Assembly: GCA_944386565.1 (NCBI GenBank)
Contig: CALXBO010000001.1
Span: 62,001 to 126,000, forward strand
Reading direction: 5' to 3'
From: an uncultured Ruthenibacterium sp.
GTDB taxonomy: Bacteria > Bacillota > Clostridia > Oscillospirales > Ruminococcaceae
DNA length: 64,000 bases
Part shown: positions 8,999 to 17,194 of the stretch, piece after piece
Layout of the letters: the number at the start of each line of letters is the position of its first letter
Position numbering within the stretch: position 1 is the stretch's first letter
Notes under the pieces: model-generated
The model's database searches: none
What the model saw: the letters and a program-made list of their open reading frames with translations, nothing else
Told to the model about the DNA's origin: nothing
Translations under genes and position numbers: made by a program

Positions 8999-10372
8999 AT
9001 GCCTATCGACAAGAGCATCGACTATTCCGCCATCACGCCCGAGATCCGCGCACTGGGACAGAAGTGTGTGGACAACAGCCGCATTGCGCCGGAATGGTAC
9101 ACGCAGTACAAAGTAAACCGCGGTCTGCGCGACCTGAACGGAAACGGCGTTCTGACCGGCTTGACCGAGATCAGCGACATTGTGGCATTTGAGACGGTGG
9201 ACGGCCAGAAAAAGCCCTGTGAAGGCAAGCTCTATTATCGCGGCGTTGACGTTGAGGAGATCGTCAAGGGCTTCGTCAAAGAGAAGCGCTTCGGTTTCGA
9301 GGAAACGGTGTATCTGCTTCTGTTCGGCGAGCTGCCCAACCAGAAGGAGCTCAGTGAGTTTACCGAACAGCTCTCGTTCTACCGCACGCTGCCCACGAAC
9401 TTTGTGCGGGACATCATCATGAAAGCGCCCTCCGCCGACATGATGAATACGCTGGCGCGCAGCGTCCTCACGCTGTACGGCTACGACTCCGCGGCGAACG
9501 ACAATTCCGTGGACAACGTCCTGCGTCAGAGCCTTCAGCTGATCGCGCTGTTCCCGATGCTTTCGGTGTATGGCTATCAGGCGTACAACCACTATGTGAA
9601 GGGCAACAGCCTGTTCATCCACAACCCGGATCCGAACCTGTCCACAGCGGAAAACATCCTGCACATTCTGCGGCCGGATTCGAAGTACACCGAGCTCGAG
9701 GCGCGCATTCTGGATGTTGCGCTGGTGCTTCACGCCGAGCACGGCGGCGGCAACAACTCCACGTTCACGACGCACGTCGTCACCTCCTCCGGCACGGATA
9801 CGTATTCCACGATCGCCGCGGCACTGGGCAGCCTGAAGGGGCCGAAACACGGCGGTGCGAACATCAAGGTCGTTCAGATGTTTGAGGACATGAAGAACAC
9901 GCTGACCGACTGGCACGACGAGGAGCAGATCTCCGAGTACCTCCGCGCGCTGCTGAACAAGGAGGCGTTCGACAAGCAGGGCCTCATCTACGGCATGGGT
10001 CACGCGGTGTATTCGCTCAGCGACCCGCGCGCCAATGTGTTCCGCCACTTTGTCGAGAGCCTTGCTTCCGAGAAGCACCGCGAGGACGAATACGCGCTGT
10101 ATGCGGCCGTCGAGCGCCTTGCTCCGAAGATCATCGCCGAGGAGCGCCGTATTTATAAGGGCGTTGCCGCGAACATCGACTTCTACAGCGGCTTTGTTTA
10201 CAGCATGCTGGATCTGCCGCTGGAACTGTACACGCCGATTTTCGCCATCAGCCGCATCGCGGGCTGGAGCGCGCACCGCATCGAAGAGCTGATCAACGCG
10301 GGCAAGATCATCCGTCCCGCATACAAAAACGTCGGCGAGCGCCACGAATATGTGCCGCTTGCAGAGCGCTGA
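8999..10372 (+). CDS. citrate synthase
   Basis: 457 aa; condenses acetyl-CoA with oxaloacetate. The active-site regions are recognisable: HAEHGGGNNSTF near residue 245 (first catalytic His region), IYGMGHAVYS near 330 (second His), and ANIDFYSGFVY near 395 (catalytic Asp). It is slightly longer than the common type II enzyme, with an extended N-terminus typical of the clostridial branch. The start has AAGAAGGAGGGGG. No aconitase or isocitrate dehydrogenase lies nearby, so it probably feeds 2-oxoglutarate/glutamate synthesis rather than a full cycle; that is inference. A TATACT at 8952-8957 could be its -10 box, but no good -35 is seen. Confidence 0.94.
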   Translation: MPIDKSIDYSAITPEIRALGQKCVDNSRIAPEWYTQYKVNRGLRDLNGNGVLTGLTEISDIVAFETVDGQKKPCEGKLYYRGVDVEEIVKGFVKEKRFGFEETVYLLLFGELPNQKELSEFTEQLSFYRTLPTNFVRDIIMKAPSADMMNTLARSVLTLYGYDSAANDNSVDNVLRQSLQLIALFPMLSVYGYQAYNHYVKGNSLFIHNPDPNLSTAENILHILRPDSKYTELEARILDVALVLHAEHGGGNNSTFTTHVVTSSGTDTYSTIAAALGSLKGPKHGGANIKVVQMFEDMKNTLTDWHDEEQISEYLRALLNKEAFDKQGLIYGMGHAVYSLSDPRANVFRHFVESLASEKHREDEYALYAAVERLAPKIIAEERRIYKGVAANIDFYSGFVYSMLDLPLELYTPIFAISRIAGWSAHRIEELINAGKIIRPAYKNVGERHEYVPLAER

Positions 10373-10381
10373 GTTTCTTCC

Positions 10382-10418
10382 GGGCCTGTCCTTCCGTCGG
10401 GAGGACAGGCCCTTTTTT
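10382..10418 (+). terminator. terminator after citrate synthase
   Basis: Stem GGGCCTGTCC/GGACAGGCCC with an 11-nt loop, followed by TTTTTT. Confidence 0.92.
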
Positions 10419-10484
10419 CGACCAGAATCTGGCGTGAATACCAAAATGCGCAATGCGCAGACTAGATCATGAGGTGAAAAACAC

Positions 10485-10658
10485 ATGCATGATCTGGAAT
10501 ATTACACGCCCGAAATGCTGGTCTATTTCCACTCGCTGTCTCCCGCACTGCAAAAGGCGGTGCGACAGTGCGGCTATGAGATCTCCTCTCTGGAGTCGCT
10601 CGCGCACGCGGCTGAACTGTGTGCACAGAGCGGTCTTGCTCCGGAGCCGGAAATGTAA
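10485..10658 (+). CDS. small hypothetical protein (57 aa)
   Basis: A short frame starting MHDLEYYTPEMLVYFHSL and ending at TAA 10658. GAGGTG lies 8 nt upstream of the ATG. The composition is protein-like: an amphipathic helical pattern with few rare residues and two cysteines. It sits between a strong terminator and the cysK promoter, so it would need its own transcript start. I recognise no family. The codon pattern and ribosome site favour a real gene, but a chance frame cannot be excluded. Confidence 0.5.
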   Translation: MHDLEYYTPEMLVYFHSLSPALQKAVRQCGYEISSLESLAHAAELCAQSGLAPEPEM

Positions 10659-10667
10659 GCAGCCGCA

Positions 10668-10696
10668 TTGTATGAGACAGCGGGGCATGGTATACT
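10668..10696 (+). promoter_or_regulatory. promoter of cysK
   Basis: TTGTAT (10668-10673), 17 bp, TATACT (10691-10696), about 60 bp upstream of the cysK ATG. A short inverted repeat (ACTGCCGGTTTCGGCAGT) follows the -10 box and may form a leader hairpin. Confidence 0.7.
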
Positions 10697-10757
10697 GAAA
10701 CTGCCGGTTTCGGCAGTCTGGGCGCACGTGATGCGCCGGAAAGAGAGGAAAAAGACT

Positions 10758-11687
10758 ATGCCGCGCATTTATAATGATATTACGGAGCTGGTCGGCGGAA
10801 CGCCGCTCGTGCGCCTGTCGCATTACGGAAAGGCGAAAGGGCTGACCGCTCATCTGTTTGCCAAGCTGGAACGCCAGAACCCGGCGGGCAGCGTCAAGGA
10901 CCGCGTCGCACTGAACATGATCCGTCAGGCGGAGCGCGACGGCCGCCTTCTGCCGGGCGGCACGATCGTGGAGCCCACCAGCGGCAACACGGGGATAGGC
11001 CTGTGCGCGATGGCCGCGGCTCTGGGATATAAAGTCATCATCACGATGCCCGACACGATGAGTGTCGAACGCCGCACGATGATGACGGCCTACGGGGCTC
11101 AGCTCGTTCTGACGGAAGGTGCCAGGGGTATGAAGGGCGCGATCGAAAAGGCGGACGAGATCGCCCGGGAGACCGGCGGTATCGTCGCGGGACAGTTTGT
11201 CAACCCGGCGAACCCCGACGCGCACTATGCGTCCACCGGCCCGGAGATCTGGAACGACACGGACGGCGCGGTCGACGTGTTCGTCGCGGGTGTCGGCACG
11301 GGCGGTACGCTGACGGGTGTCGGGCGGTACCTCCGCGAAAAGAAACCCGGCGTTCAGATCGTGGCCGTCGAGCCGGCTGCCTCTCCCGTACTTTCGGGCG
11401 GAAACCCCGGCCCCCACAAGCTGCAGGGCATCGGGGCCGGGTTTGTGCCGGACATTCTCGATACGTCCGTGTACGACACGGTCCTGACGGCCACACCCGA
11501 GGACTCGTACGCCGCGTCGCGGCTGCTGGCGCGCACCGAGGGAATCCTTGCGGGTATCTCGTCGGGCACAGCGCTGTGGGCGGCGTCGTATCTGGCCGCA
11601 AAACCGGAATATGAAGGCAAGAACATCGTAGTCCTCCTTCCGGACACCGGCGAGCGGTATCTCTCCACCGAGCTGTTTGCCCGCTGA
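10758..11687 (+). CDS. cysK: cysteine synthase (O-acetylserine sulfhydrylase)
   Basis: 309 aa; PLP enzyme making cysteine from O-acetylserine and sulfide. NPAGSVKDR near residue 40 holds the PLP lysine, PTSGNTGIGL is the substrate-binding loop, GTGGTLTGVGRYL binds the PLP phosphate, and GISSGTALWA lies near the C-terminus. The start has AAAGAGAGGAAAAAG. Length and motifs match CysK rather than the longer cystathionine beta-synthase. It is monocistronic, with a promoter at 10668-10696 and a convergent terminator after it. Confidence 0.95.
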   Translation: MPRIYNDITELVGGTPLVRLSHYGKAKGLTAHLFAKLERQNPAGSVKDRVALNMIRQAERDGRLLPGGTIVEPTSGNTGIGLCAMAAALGYKVIITMPDTMSVERRTMMTAYGAQLVLTEGARGMKGAIEKADEIARETGGIVAGQFVNPANPDAHYASTGPEIWNDTDGAVDVFVAGVGTGGTLTGVGRYLREKKPGVQIVAVEPAASPVLSGGNPGPHKLQGIGAGFVPDILDTSVYDTVLTATPEDSYAASRLLARTEGILAGISSGTALWAASYLAAKPEYEGKNIVVLLPDTGERYLSTELFAR

Positions 11688-11719
11688 ACCGGAGAACCCC
11701 GGTATCTGAAAACAAAAGA

Positions 11720-11762
11720 ACCCCGGAGGGAAGGATCAATCCGTTCCCGCTCCGGGGTTTTT
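11720..11762. terminator. bidirectional terminator between cysK and nagB
   Basis: A long hairpin: CCCCGGAG pairs with CTCCGGGG, extended inward by GGGAAGGAT and ATCCGTTCCC. TTTTT follows on the plus strand and an A-rich stretch precedes it, so it can serve both converging genes. Confidence 0.88.
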
Positions 11763-11802
11763 GATTCAGATCAACAGAAGCCGTGCGGCGAAAACGCGCA
11801 AA

Positions 11803-12540
11803 TCAGGCTTTGTAGCCGACTGCATCGGCCAGCTCTTTGTCGATGACGACGACCGCGTCGGTGTGCATCTTCAGCATCGTGGAGGGGTTCTGCGTCGTGA
11901 TGACGTCGTCCATGATCAGGCCCTTGATGGCGGGAACCTTCGCGAGGCCCGTGGCCACGAGAACGACCTTCTTGGCGGCGAGGATGTCGCCCATGCCCAT
12001 CGTGATGGCTTTCGTGGGAACGTCCTCCTTCTTTTCGAAGAAGCGGGCGTTGGCGTTGATGGTGCTCTCCGTCAGCGTCTCGATGTGGGCCTTGGAGATC
12101 AGGTGGTCGCTGGCCTCATTGAACGCAATGTGGCCGTTGTTGCCGATGCCAAGCAGCTGCAGGTCGGCCACGCCGCCCTCATATACCTTCGCTTCCAGTT
12201 CGGCGGCGTTGGCTTCGAAATCGCCCATGCCGGATGCGACGAACGTATTCGCCTTGTCAATGTTGATGTGATCGAACAGGTTCGTGTTCATGAAATAGCG
12301 GTAGCTCTGGTCGTGCGTGCCGGGAATGCCGCAGTACTCGTCCAGGTTCACCGTGTGAACGGCGGAGAAGTCCACTTCGCCCGCTTCGTTCATCGCGATC
12401 AGCTTCTTATAAATAGGAACGGGAGTGCCGCCGGTAGCAAGACCCAGCTTTGCATTGGGCTTGGAGACGACAAGATCTTTGATCATTTCTGCTACGACGG
12501 CACAGCTCTCATCATAGCTGCCAGTAACGATTACTTTCAT
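11803..12540 (-). CDS. nagB: glucosamine-6-phosphate deaminase
   Basis: 245 aa; converts glucosamine 6-phosphate to fructose 6-phosphate and ammonia, the last step of amino-sugar catabolism. GLATGGTPVPIYKKL is the phosphate loop, VNLDEYCGI carries the catalytic Asp, and GIGNNGHIAFNE the active-site His/Glu. Length matches the short Gram-positive form, which lacks the allosteric C-terminus of the E. coli enzyme. The start has AAAGGAGTCTG upstream, and a TATACT at 12591-12596 may be its -10 box. It probably works with the GH20 hexosaminidase further on. Confidence 0.95.
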   Translation of the reverse strand: MKVIVTGSYDESCAVVAEMIKDLVVSKPNAKLGLATGGTPVPIYKKLIAMNEAGEVDFSAVHTVNLDEYCGIPGTHDQSYRYFMNTNLFDHINIDKANTFVASGMGDFEANAAELEAKVYEGGVADLQLLGIGNNGHIAFNEASDHLISKAHIETLTESTINANARFFEKKEDVPTKAITMGMGDILAAKKVVLVATGLAKVPAIKGLIMDDVITTQNPSTMLKMHTDAVVVIDKELADAVGYKA

Positions 12541-12667
12541 AACCTACAGACTCCTTTCGCGCAAAGGCGTACTCTAATGAATCTATTATTAGTATAGCGG
12601 GTTTGCCTTTTAGAAAAAAGAGGCAAACAGCCTTTTAATTTGTACAATCGTTCGTGCACAGCCCGCA

Positions 12668-13447
12668 TCAGACAAACAGTGCCTTCTCGGCTTCGCTCAT
12701 GCCGCGCGGGGCCTCCTGCGCGCCGTGCCGTCCGCGCCATGCGGCGGGGGAGAGCCCTGTCTCCCGGCGGAAGACTTTGCACAGATAGTTGGCACCGGAA
12801 AAGCCGCACAGCGTCGCGATGATCTCCAGAGAGTATTCGCCGCGCGCCAGAAGTTCCTTGGCCGCGTCGATGCGCACACGCGTCAGATATTTTCCGGGTG
12901 GCATGCCGATCTCCGCGGAGAACATGCGCACCAGATGGCTCTTGCTCACGCCGAGCTGACGGCTCAGCTCTTCCACCCCATATAAGGAAGCGTATTCCTT
13001 CCGGATCGTGAGCACGGCCTGCACGACGAGAGGGGAGAGCCGCTCGCCGGCCTCATCCGCATGCGCCAGCTCGCACAAAAACCGGTAGGCAACCGCTTCG
13101 TCCGGAGAGTCCGCCAGCGCCGCAAGGAGCTGCGCCGCCATCGGACACGCGCCGCAGTCGGAGAGGAGCGCGCCGTGCAGGGCATGGGCGAGCTCTTCCG
13201 CGGCCATGCCGGAGAACCCGGCGGCCAGAAGATGCGATTCCGGCTCCGCCGCCGCCCGGGCGCCGTCCGCGGCGAGAAAGAGAGAACCGGCCGTCAGCAG
13301 GAATTCATCGGCTCCCGCCTGCACGTGGCCGCGGCCGGAGCTGTCGAGCACGACGACGAGGGGGGCGGCGAGGGTCTGCTCTCCGTCGGTTCCGGTGAAT
13401 TCCGATATGAAATCGCATGCGCAGAAACGCGCGGCTTCAAAAATCAA
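12668..13447 (-). CDS. AraC family transcriptional regulator
   Basis: About 259 aa. The N-terminal half (to ~150) resembles a small cupin-type sensing domain with LVVVLDSSGRGHVQAGADEF. The C-terminal ~100 residues are two AraC helix-turn-helix motifs: EELSRQLGVSKSHLVRMF and IATLCGFSGANYLCKVF followed by FRRETGLSPAAWR. No ATG exists in a suitable place; I chose a TTG at 13447 preceded by GGTGGTGG, but a TTG at 13468 is also possible. It is divergent from the msmX-like gene and downstream of nagB's promoter region, so it may regulate sugar uptake; this is inference. Confidence 0.85.
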   Translation of the reverse strand: MIFEAARFCACDFISEFTGTDGEQTLAAPLVVVLDSSGRGHVQAGADEFLLTAGSLFLAADGARAAAEPESHLLAAGFSGMAAEELAHALHGALLSDCGACPMAAQLLAALADSPDEAVAYRFLCELAHADEAGERLSPLVVQAVLTIRKEYASLYGVEELSRQLGVSKSHLVRMFSAEIGMPPGKYLTRVRIDAAKELLARGEYSLEIIATLCGFSGANYLCKVFRRETGLSPAAWRGRHGAQEAPRGMSEAEKALFV

Positions 13448-13583
13448 AACATTCCACCACCAGATCAATATTTTACCATTGAGAAGTCGAAAATCTCTGT
13501 TATTATTATATTAGCGACAAGATACGGGAGTCAAGCGTATCAAGAAAATGCATTCGAAGAAATTTTACGGAGGTTAGGTTCTT

Positions 13584-14693
13584 ATGGCAAGCATTCAGCT
13601 GAAAAACATCTACAAGATCTATCCGGGCAATGTTACGGCAGTTACCGATTTCTGCCTGGACATCGATGACAAAGAGTTCATCATCCTCGTCGGTCCTTCC
13701 GGCTGCGGTAAGTCCACGACGCTGCGCATGATCGCCGGCCTCGAGGAAATCTCGAAGGGCGAGCTGTACATCGGCGACCGTCTCGTGAACGACGTTCCCC
13801 CGAAGGATCGCGACATCGCGATGGTGTTCCAGAACTATGCTCTGTATCCGCACATGACGGTTTACAAGAACATGGCGTTCGGCCTTGAGCTGCGCAAAAT
13901 GCCGAAGGACGAGATCGACAAGCGCGTCCGCGAGGCTGCCCGCGTCCTCGACATCGAGCACCTGCTCGACCGTAAGCCGAAGGCTCTGTCCGGTGGTCAG
14001 CGTCAGCGTGTTGCTCTGGGCCGCGCCATGGTCCGTAACCCGGCCGTGTTCCTGCTCGACGAGCCTCTGTCCAACCTCGACGCCAAGCTGCGTACCGCGA
14101 TGCGCACCGAGATCATCAAGCTGCACCAGAAACTGGGCACGACGTTCATCTACGTTACGCATGACCAGACCGAGGCCATGACGATGGGTGACCGCATCGT
14201 TGTCATGAAGGACGGCTTCATCCAGCAGGTCGACACCCCGCAGAACCTGTACGACTATCCGTGCAACATGTTCGTCGCCGGCTTCATCGGCTCTCCGCAG
14301 ATGAACTTCCTCGATGCCACGCTGGTCAAAGAGGGCGACAACTACTATGTTGACCTCGGCGGCGACAAGCTGCTCATCAACTCGAAGAAGGTCACGCCGG
14401 AGCTGGCCGCTTATGTCGGCAAGGCCATCAAGGCCGGTATCCGTCCGGAAGACATCAAGGACGACGAAGAGTTCCTCGAGAAGCACAAGGATTCCACGAT
14501 CGTTGCGAACGTCGAGGTTTCCGAGCTGATGGGCTCCGAGATCTACCTGTACCTGACCTACAAGGGCTACAAGATGACGGCCCGCGTCAACCCGACCTCC
14601 ACTGCCAAGAACGGCAAGGACGTCAAGGTCGCGCTCAACACCATGAAGCTGCACCTGTTCGATCCGGAGACCGAGAAGGCCATCCTGAACTAA
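13584..14693 (+). CDS. MsmX/UgpC-type carbohydrate ABC importer ATPase
   Basis: 369 aa; ATP-binding subunit for CUT1-type sugar importers. Walker [10 protein letters not shown] (~residue 38), Q-loop [13 protein letters not shown], signature [15 protein letters not shown], Walker [13 protein letters not shown], switch His in [11 protein letters not shown], then a C-terminal OB-fold regulatory domain with the IRPEDI motif. In many Firmicutes one such ATPase serves several permease pairs that lack their own (known for MsmX). No permease is adjacent here, and the importer at 21221-25168 has no ATPase, which fits sharing. A TACGGAGGTTAGG site precedes the ATG. Leading-strand codon use is very regular, suggesting high expression. 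Confidence 0.94.
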   Translation: MASIQLKNIYKIYPGNVTAVTDFCLDIDDKEFIILVGPSGCGKSTTLRMIAGLEEISKGELYIGDRLVNDVPPKDRDIAMVFQNYALYPHMTVYKNMAFGLELRKMPKDEIDKRVREAARVLDIEHLLDRKPKALSGGQRQRVALGRAMVRNPAVFLLDEPLSNLDAKLRTAMRTEIIKLHQKLGTTFIYVTHDQTEAMTMGDRIVVMKDGFIQQVDTPQNLYDYPCNMFVAGFIGSPQMNFLDATLVKEGDNYYVDLGGDKLLINSKKVTPELAAYVGKAIKAGIRPEDIKDDEEFLEKHKDSTIVANVEVSELMGSEIYLYLTYKGYKMTARVNPTSTAKNGKDVKVALNTMKLHLFDPETEKAILN

Positions 14694-14708
14694 GAACCAT
14701 CCGTACTG

Positions 14709-14739
14709 CCCGCGCAGCCGTAAGGCTGCGCGGGTTTTT
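14709..14739 (+). terminator. terminator after the MsmX-type ATPase
   Basis: Perfect 11-bp stem CCCGCGCAGCC/GGCTGCGCGGG with GTAA loop, followed by TTTTT. Confidence 0.93.
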
Positions 14740-14746
14740 ATATCCG

Positions 14747-14783
14747 AAAAAGAGCCTGTCCGTCGTGCGGACAGGCTCTTTTT
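14747..14783. terminator. second, symmetric terminator hairpin
   Basis: AAAAAGAGCCTGTCC pairs with GGACAGGCTCTTTTT, giving T-runs on both strands. It backs up the preceding terminator and ends the converging minus-strand operon (DUF454 gene at 14812). Confidence 0.9.
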
Positions 14784-14811
14784 CACACAGTAGGGGAAGA
14801 ATGTTGGAACA

Positions 14812-15201
14812 TCAGGATTCGGCGGCTTCGTCTTGCAGCGTGCGGATTCCGAAGACGAAATACAGGATGTGGAAGACCCAGACGCAGGCGAGGACGGCGC
14901 GCCCGACGGGAACGCGTCCCATCATCGCAAAGCCGACGGCCATCGTCAGCGTGACGATCGCCATGATGCGGAGTTTTGTGCGCATCGTCATGCCGCGTCC
15001 CTGTACATAGCTCTCGAGGTTCGCCTTGTACAGCTTTGTCCCGATGAACCATGTGTGCAGACGCTCGGAGCTGCGCGCAAAGCAGTACGCCGCGAGCAGC
15101 AGAAAGGGGAAAGCGGGCAGCAGCGGGACAACCGCTCCGACGGCGCCGAGCACAACGCCGGCGCATCCCACGGCAACATACAGCATCTTTTTCAGTTTCA
15201 T
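14812..15201 (-). CDS. DUF454/YbaN family small membrane protein
   Basis: 129 aa, with a hydrophobic N-terminal pair of helices (about residues 7-40) containing GAVVPLLPAFPFLLLAAYCFARSS, the hallmark of the YbaN/DUF454 family, and a second hydrophobic pair at about 75-118. Function is not established. Its start codon overlaps the stop of the YgbA-like gene by 4 nt (ATGA), and GGAGG lies upstream, so it is translationally coupled as the last gene of the ABC-ABC-YgbA-DUF454 operon. A role in the membrane handling of whatever the ABC pair moves is possible but unproven. Confidence 0.9.
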   Translation of the reverse strand: MKLKKMLYVAVGCAGVVLGAVGAVVPLLPAFPFLLLAAYCFARSSERLHTWFIGTKLYKANLESYVQGRGMTMRTKLRIMAIVTLTMAVGFAMMGRVPVGRAVLACVWVFHILYFVFGIRTLQDEAAES

Positions 15202-15539
15202 TTCCGGTCCTCCATTCGTTTTTGTTCGCGTTTCGATTCGATCACATGGCGCACGGCCATGACAGGGTGATGGAACAGCATGCGCGGGCCGGAAAAGCGC
15301 ATCACTTCGCGGATTTTCTCGCGCATTTCCGGTTTGTAGCAGTGCACCTTGCAGTTGGAACAGAACGTTTTCGTCTCCATGAACGGGCATCTGTCGCTGC
15401 GTGTGCGCGCGTAGGCGTCCAGCTCCGCGCACTCCGGGCACAGCCCCGTGCGGGTGCCGTGCCGTTTGCGGCAGTACAGGCGGATCATCTCCGATACGAT
15501 CTGCTTTTCGCGTTCGCGTTTGCTCCGCGTGGAATCCAT
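15198..15539 (-). CDS. YgbA_NO ('nitrous oxide-stimulated promoter') family protein
   Basis: 113 aa with the family's cysteine pattern: LCPECAELDAYA, RCPF, TFCSNCKVHCYKPEMREKIREVMR, then GPRMLFHHPVMAVRHV. The E. coli homologue ygbA belongs to the nitric-oxide-responsive NsrR regulon and has been linked to survival of nitrosative stress; its biochemistry is unsettled. The seven conserved Cys residues suggest binding of zinc or an iron-sulfur cluster (inference). Start and stop overlap its neighbours (TGATG with the ABC gene, ATGA with DUF454), so the four genes form one unit. Confidence 0.88.
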   Translation of the reverse strand: MDSTRSKREREKQIVSEMIRLYCRKRHGTRTGLCPECAELDAYARTRSDRCPFMETKTFCSNCKVHCYKPEMREKIREVMRFSGPRMLFHHPVMAVRHVIESKREQKRMEDRK

Positions 15540-17194
15540 CAGCAGCTCCTTCCGTTTTCCACCGCCACGATGCGGTCGGCAATGCGCAGCGTCGACAGTC
15601 TGTGTGACACCAGCACGACGGTGCGCCCTTCGCGCGCCTGTCCCAGGGATTTCAGAATGGCCGCTTCGTTCAGACTGTCGAGGTTGCTCGTCGGCTCGTC
15701 CAGAAGAAGGAACGGCGCGTTGTGCAGAAAGGCGCGGGCAAGACCGAGCCGCTGGCGCTCGCCGCCCGAGAGCGTGTCGCCGAGTTCGCCGACGGGTGTG
15801 TTGTACCCCTGCGGCAGGCTCTGGATGAAATCGTGCACCGACGCTTTGCGGCAGGCGTCTTCCAGTTCTGCCTGTGTGGCGTCCGGCTTTGCGATGCGCA
15901 GATTGGCCGCGATGCTGTCATGGAACAGATGCGTGTCCTGTGTGACGTAGCTCTCCATCGTGCGCAGATCAGCCGTGTTGATTTCATTCACGCTCCGGCC
16001 GGACACGGACACGCATCCGCTCTGTGTTTCCCAGAAACGGAGGAAGAGTTTCAGAAGCGTGGATTTGCCGCTGCCGCTCTTTCCGACCACACCGATGACC
16101 GAGCCGCGCGGAATCTCCATCGAGAGCCCCGACAGGATCTCTTCGCCGCCGTAGGAAAAGCGCACGTCCTGCGCCTCGGCGCCGCGGAACCGGCACGGCG
16201 CTTCGCCGCGGATCTCGTCCACAACGGGGGCTTCGTCCAGAAGCGCCAGCACGCGGTTCGCCGCCGCGAACGTGTTCTGGAGCGTGCCGCCGAGGTTCGC
16301 GAGCGCCACCACCGGCCCGAACGAGCTCATCAGCGCAAGAACGGGGATGACCACGCCGTCAAACCCGACCGCGCCCGCCTGATACAGCGCCGCGCACAGG
16401 ACGAGCATCAGCGCGTCAAACGCGAAGATCACCGCGCCCGTCACGGCCTGCCCGCGCCCCGCCAGACGCTTCATATGCACTTCGTCCTCGGCAAGCGCCT
16501 GCGTCTCTTGGCGGATGCGGTCGAGACGCGAAACGCCGTCCCCGTACTGGATGGTCTCCGACAGGCCGCGCAGACTGTCCAGCACAAGGCCGCTCAGCTC
16601 GCCGGATTTCGTGCGGAAACGCAGCCCGGCGTCGCCGGACGCGCGGGAGACCGCGAGAGGAATCACGACGCCCGCAACGAGGTAGGCCGCCAGCGCCAGC
16701 AGCGCCGCTGCCGGATGGTACGACGCGAGAAACGCGCACAGGATGGCGCAGAACAGCAGTGCGATCGCAGCGGGGGAGAGCGTGTGCGCGTAGAACACTT
16801 CCAGCAGCTCGATGTCCGATGTGATGACGGCGATCAGGTCTCCGCGGTCGCGCCCTTCCAGTTTGGCGGGGCACAGGCGGCGCAGCGCGCCGAACACCTT
16901 GTCGCGGATCAGCGCCAGCAGTTTGAACGCGATGTAATGGTTGCACGCCTGCTCAGCGTAACGCAGAAACCCGCGCGCCAGTGCGAACAGCCCCATGCAG
17001 AGAAACAGCACGGACAGTTTCGCCGGTGCGTCCAGACCCAGAACGTCCAGAACGGCATATCCGCCGAACACCGTCAGAAAGGCGGCGCAGAGATGCCCCG
17101 CCAGCCCCATCAGGACGGCCGCGCCCAGATACCCGGAGAGCGGCTTCACGAGCGCGGCAAGGCGCGCCATCACGCGGAAATTGTTTTGCTTCAT
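15539..17194 (-). CDS. exporter-fold ABC transporter half (permease-ATPase fusion), second gene of pair
   Basis: 551 aa. About six transmembrane helices (residues 10-290), then an ATP-binding domain: Walker A VGKSGSGKST, signature TLSGGERQRLGLARAF, Walker B FLLLDEPTSNLD, switch VLVSHRLST. The fold and paired arrangement resemble CydDC and the YbtPQ/IrtAB siderophore importers; sequence alone does not tell import from export. The ATG at 17194 overlaps the stop of the first half-transporter by 4 nt, supporting a heterodimer. No cytochrome bd genes are nearby, which weakens a CydC assignment; the palindromic operators upstream favour metal or siderophore traffic. Confidence 0.88.
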   Translation of the reverse strand: MKQNNFRVMARLAALVKPLSGYLGAAVLMGLAGHLCAAFLTVFGGYAVLDVLGLDAPAKLSVLFLCMGLFALARGFLRYAEQACNHYIAFKLLALIRDKVFGALRRLCPAKLEGRDRGDLIAVITSDIELLEVFYAHTLSPAAIALLFCAILCAFLASYHPAAALLALAAYLVAGVVIPLAVSRASGDAGLRFRTKSGELSGLVLDSLRGLSETIQYGDGVSRLDRIRQETQALAEDEVHMKRLAGRGQAVTGAVIFAFDALMLVLCAALYQAGAVGFDGVVIPVLALMSSFGPVVALANLGGTLQNTFAAANRVLALLDEAPVVDEIRGEAPCRFRGAEAQDVRFSYGGEEILSGLSMEIPRGSVIGVVGKSGSGKSTLLKLFLRFWETQSGCVSVSGRSVNEINTADLRTMESYVTQDTHLFHDSIAANLRIAKPDATQAELEDACRKASVHDFIQSLPQGYNTPVGELGDTLSGGERQRLGLARAFLHNAPFLLLDEPTSNLDSLNEAAILKSLGQAREGRTVVLVSHRLSTLRIADRIVAVENGRSC

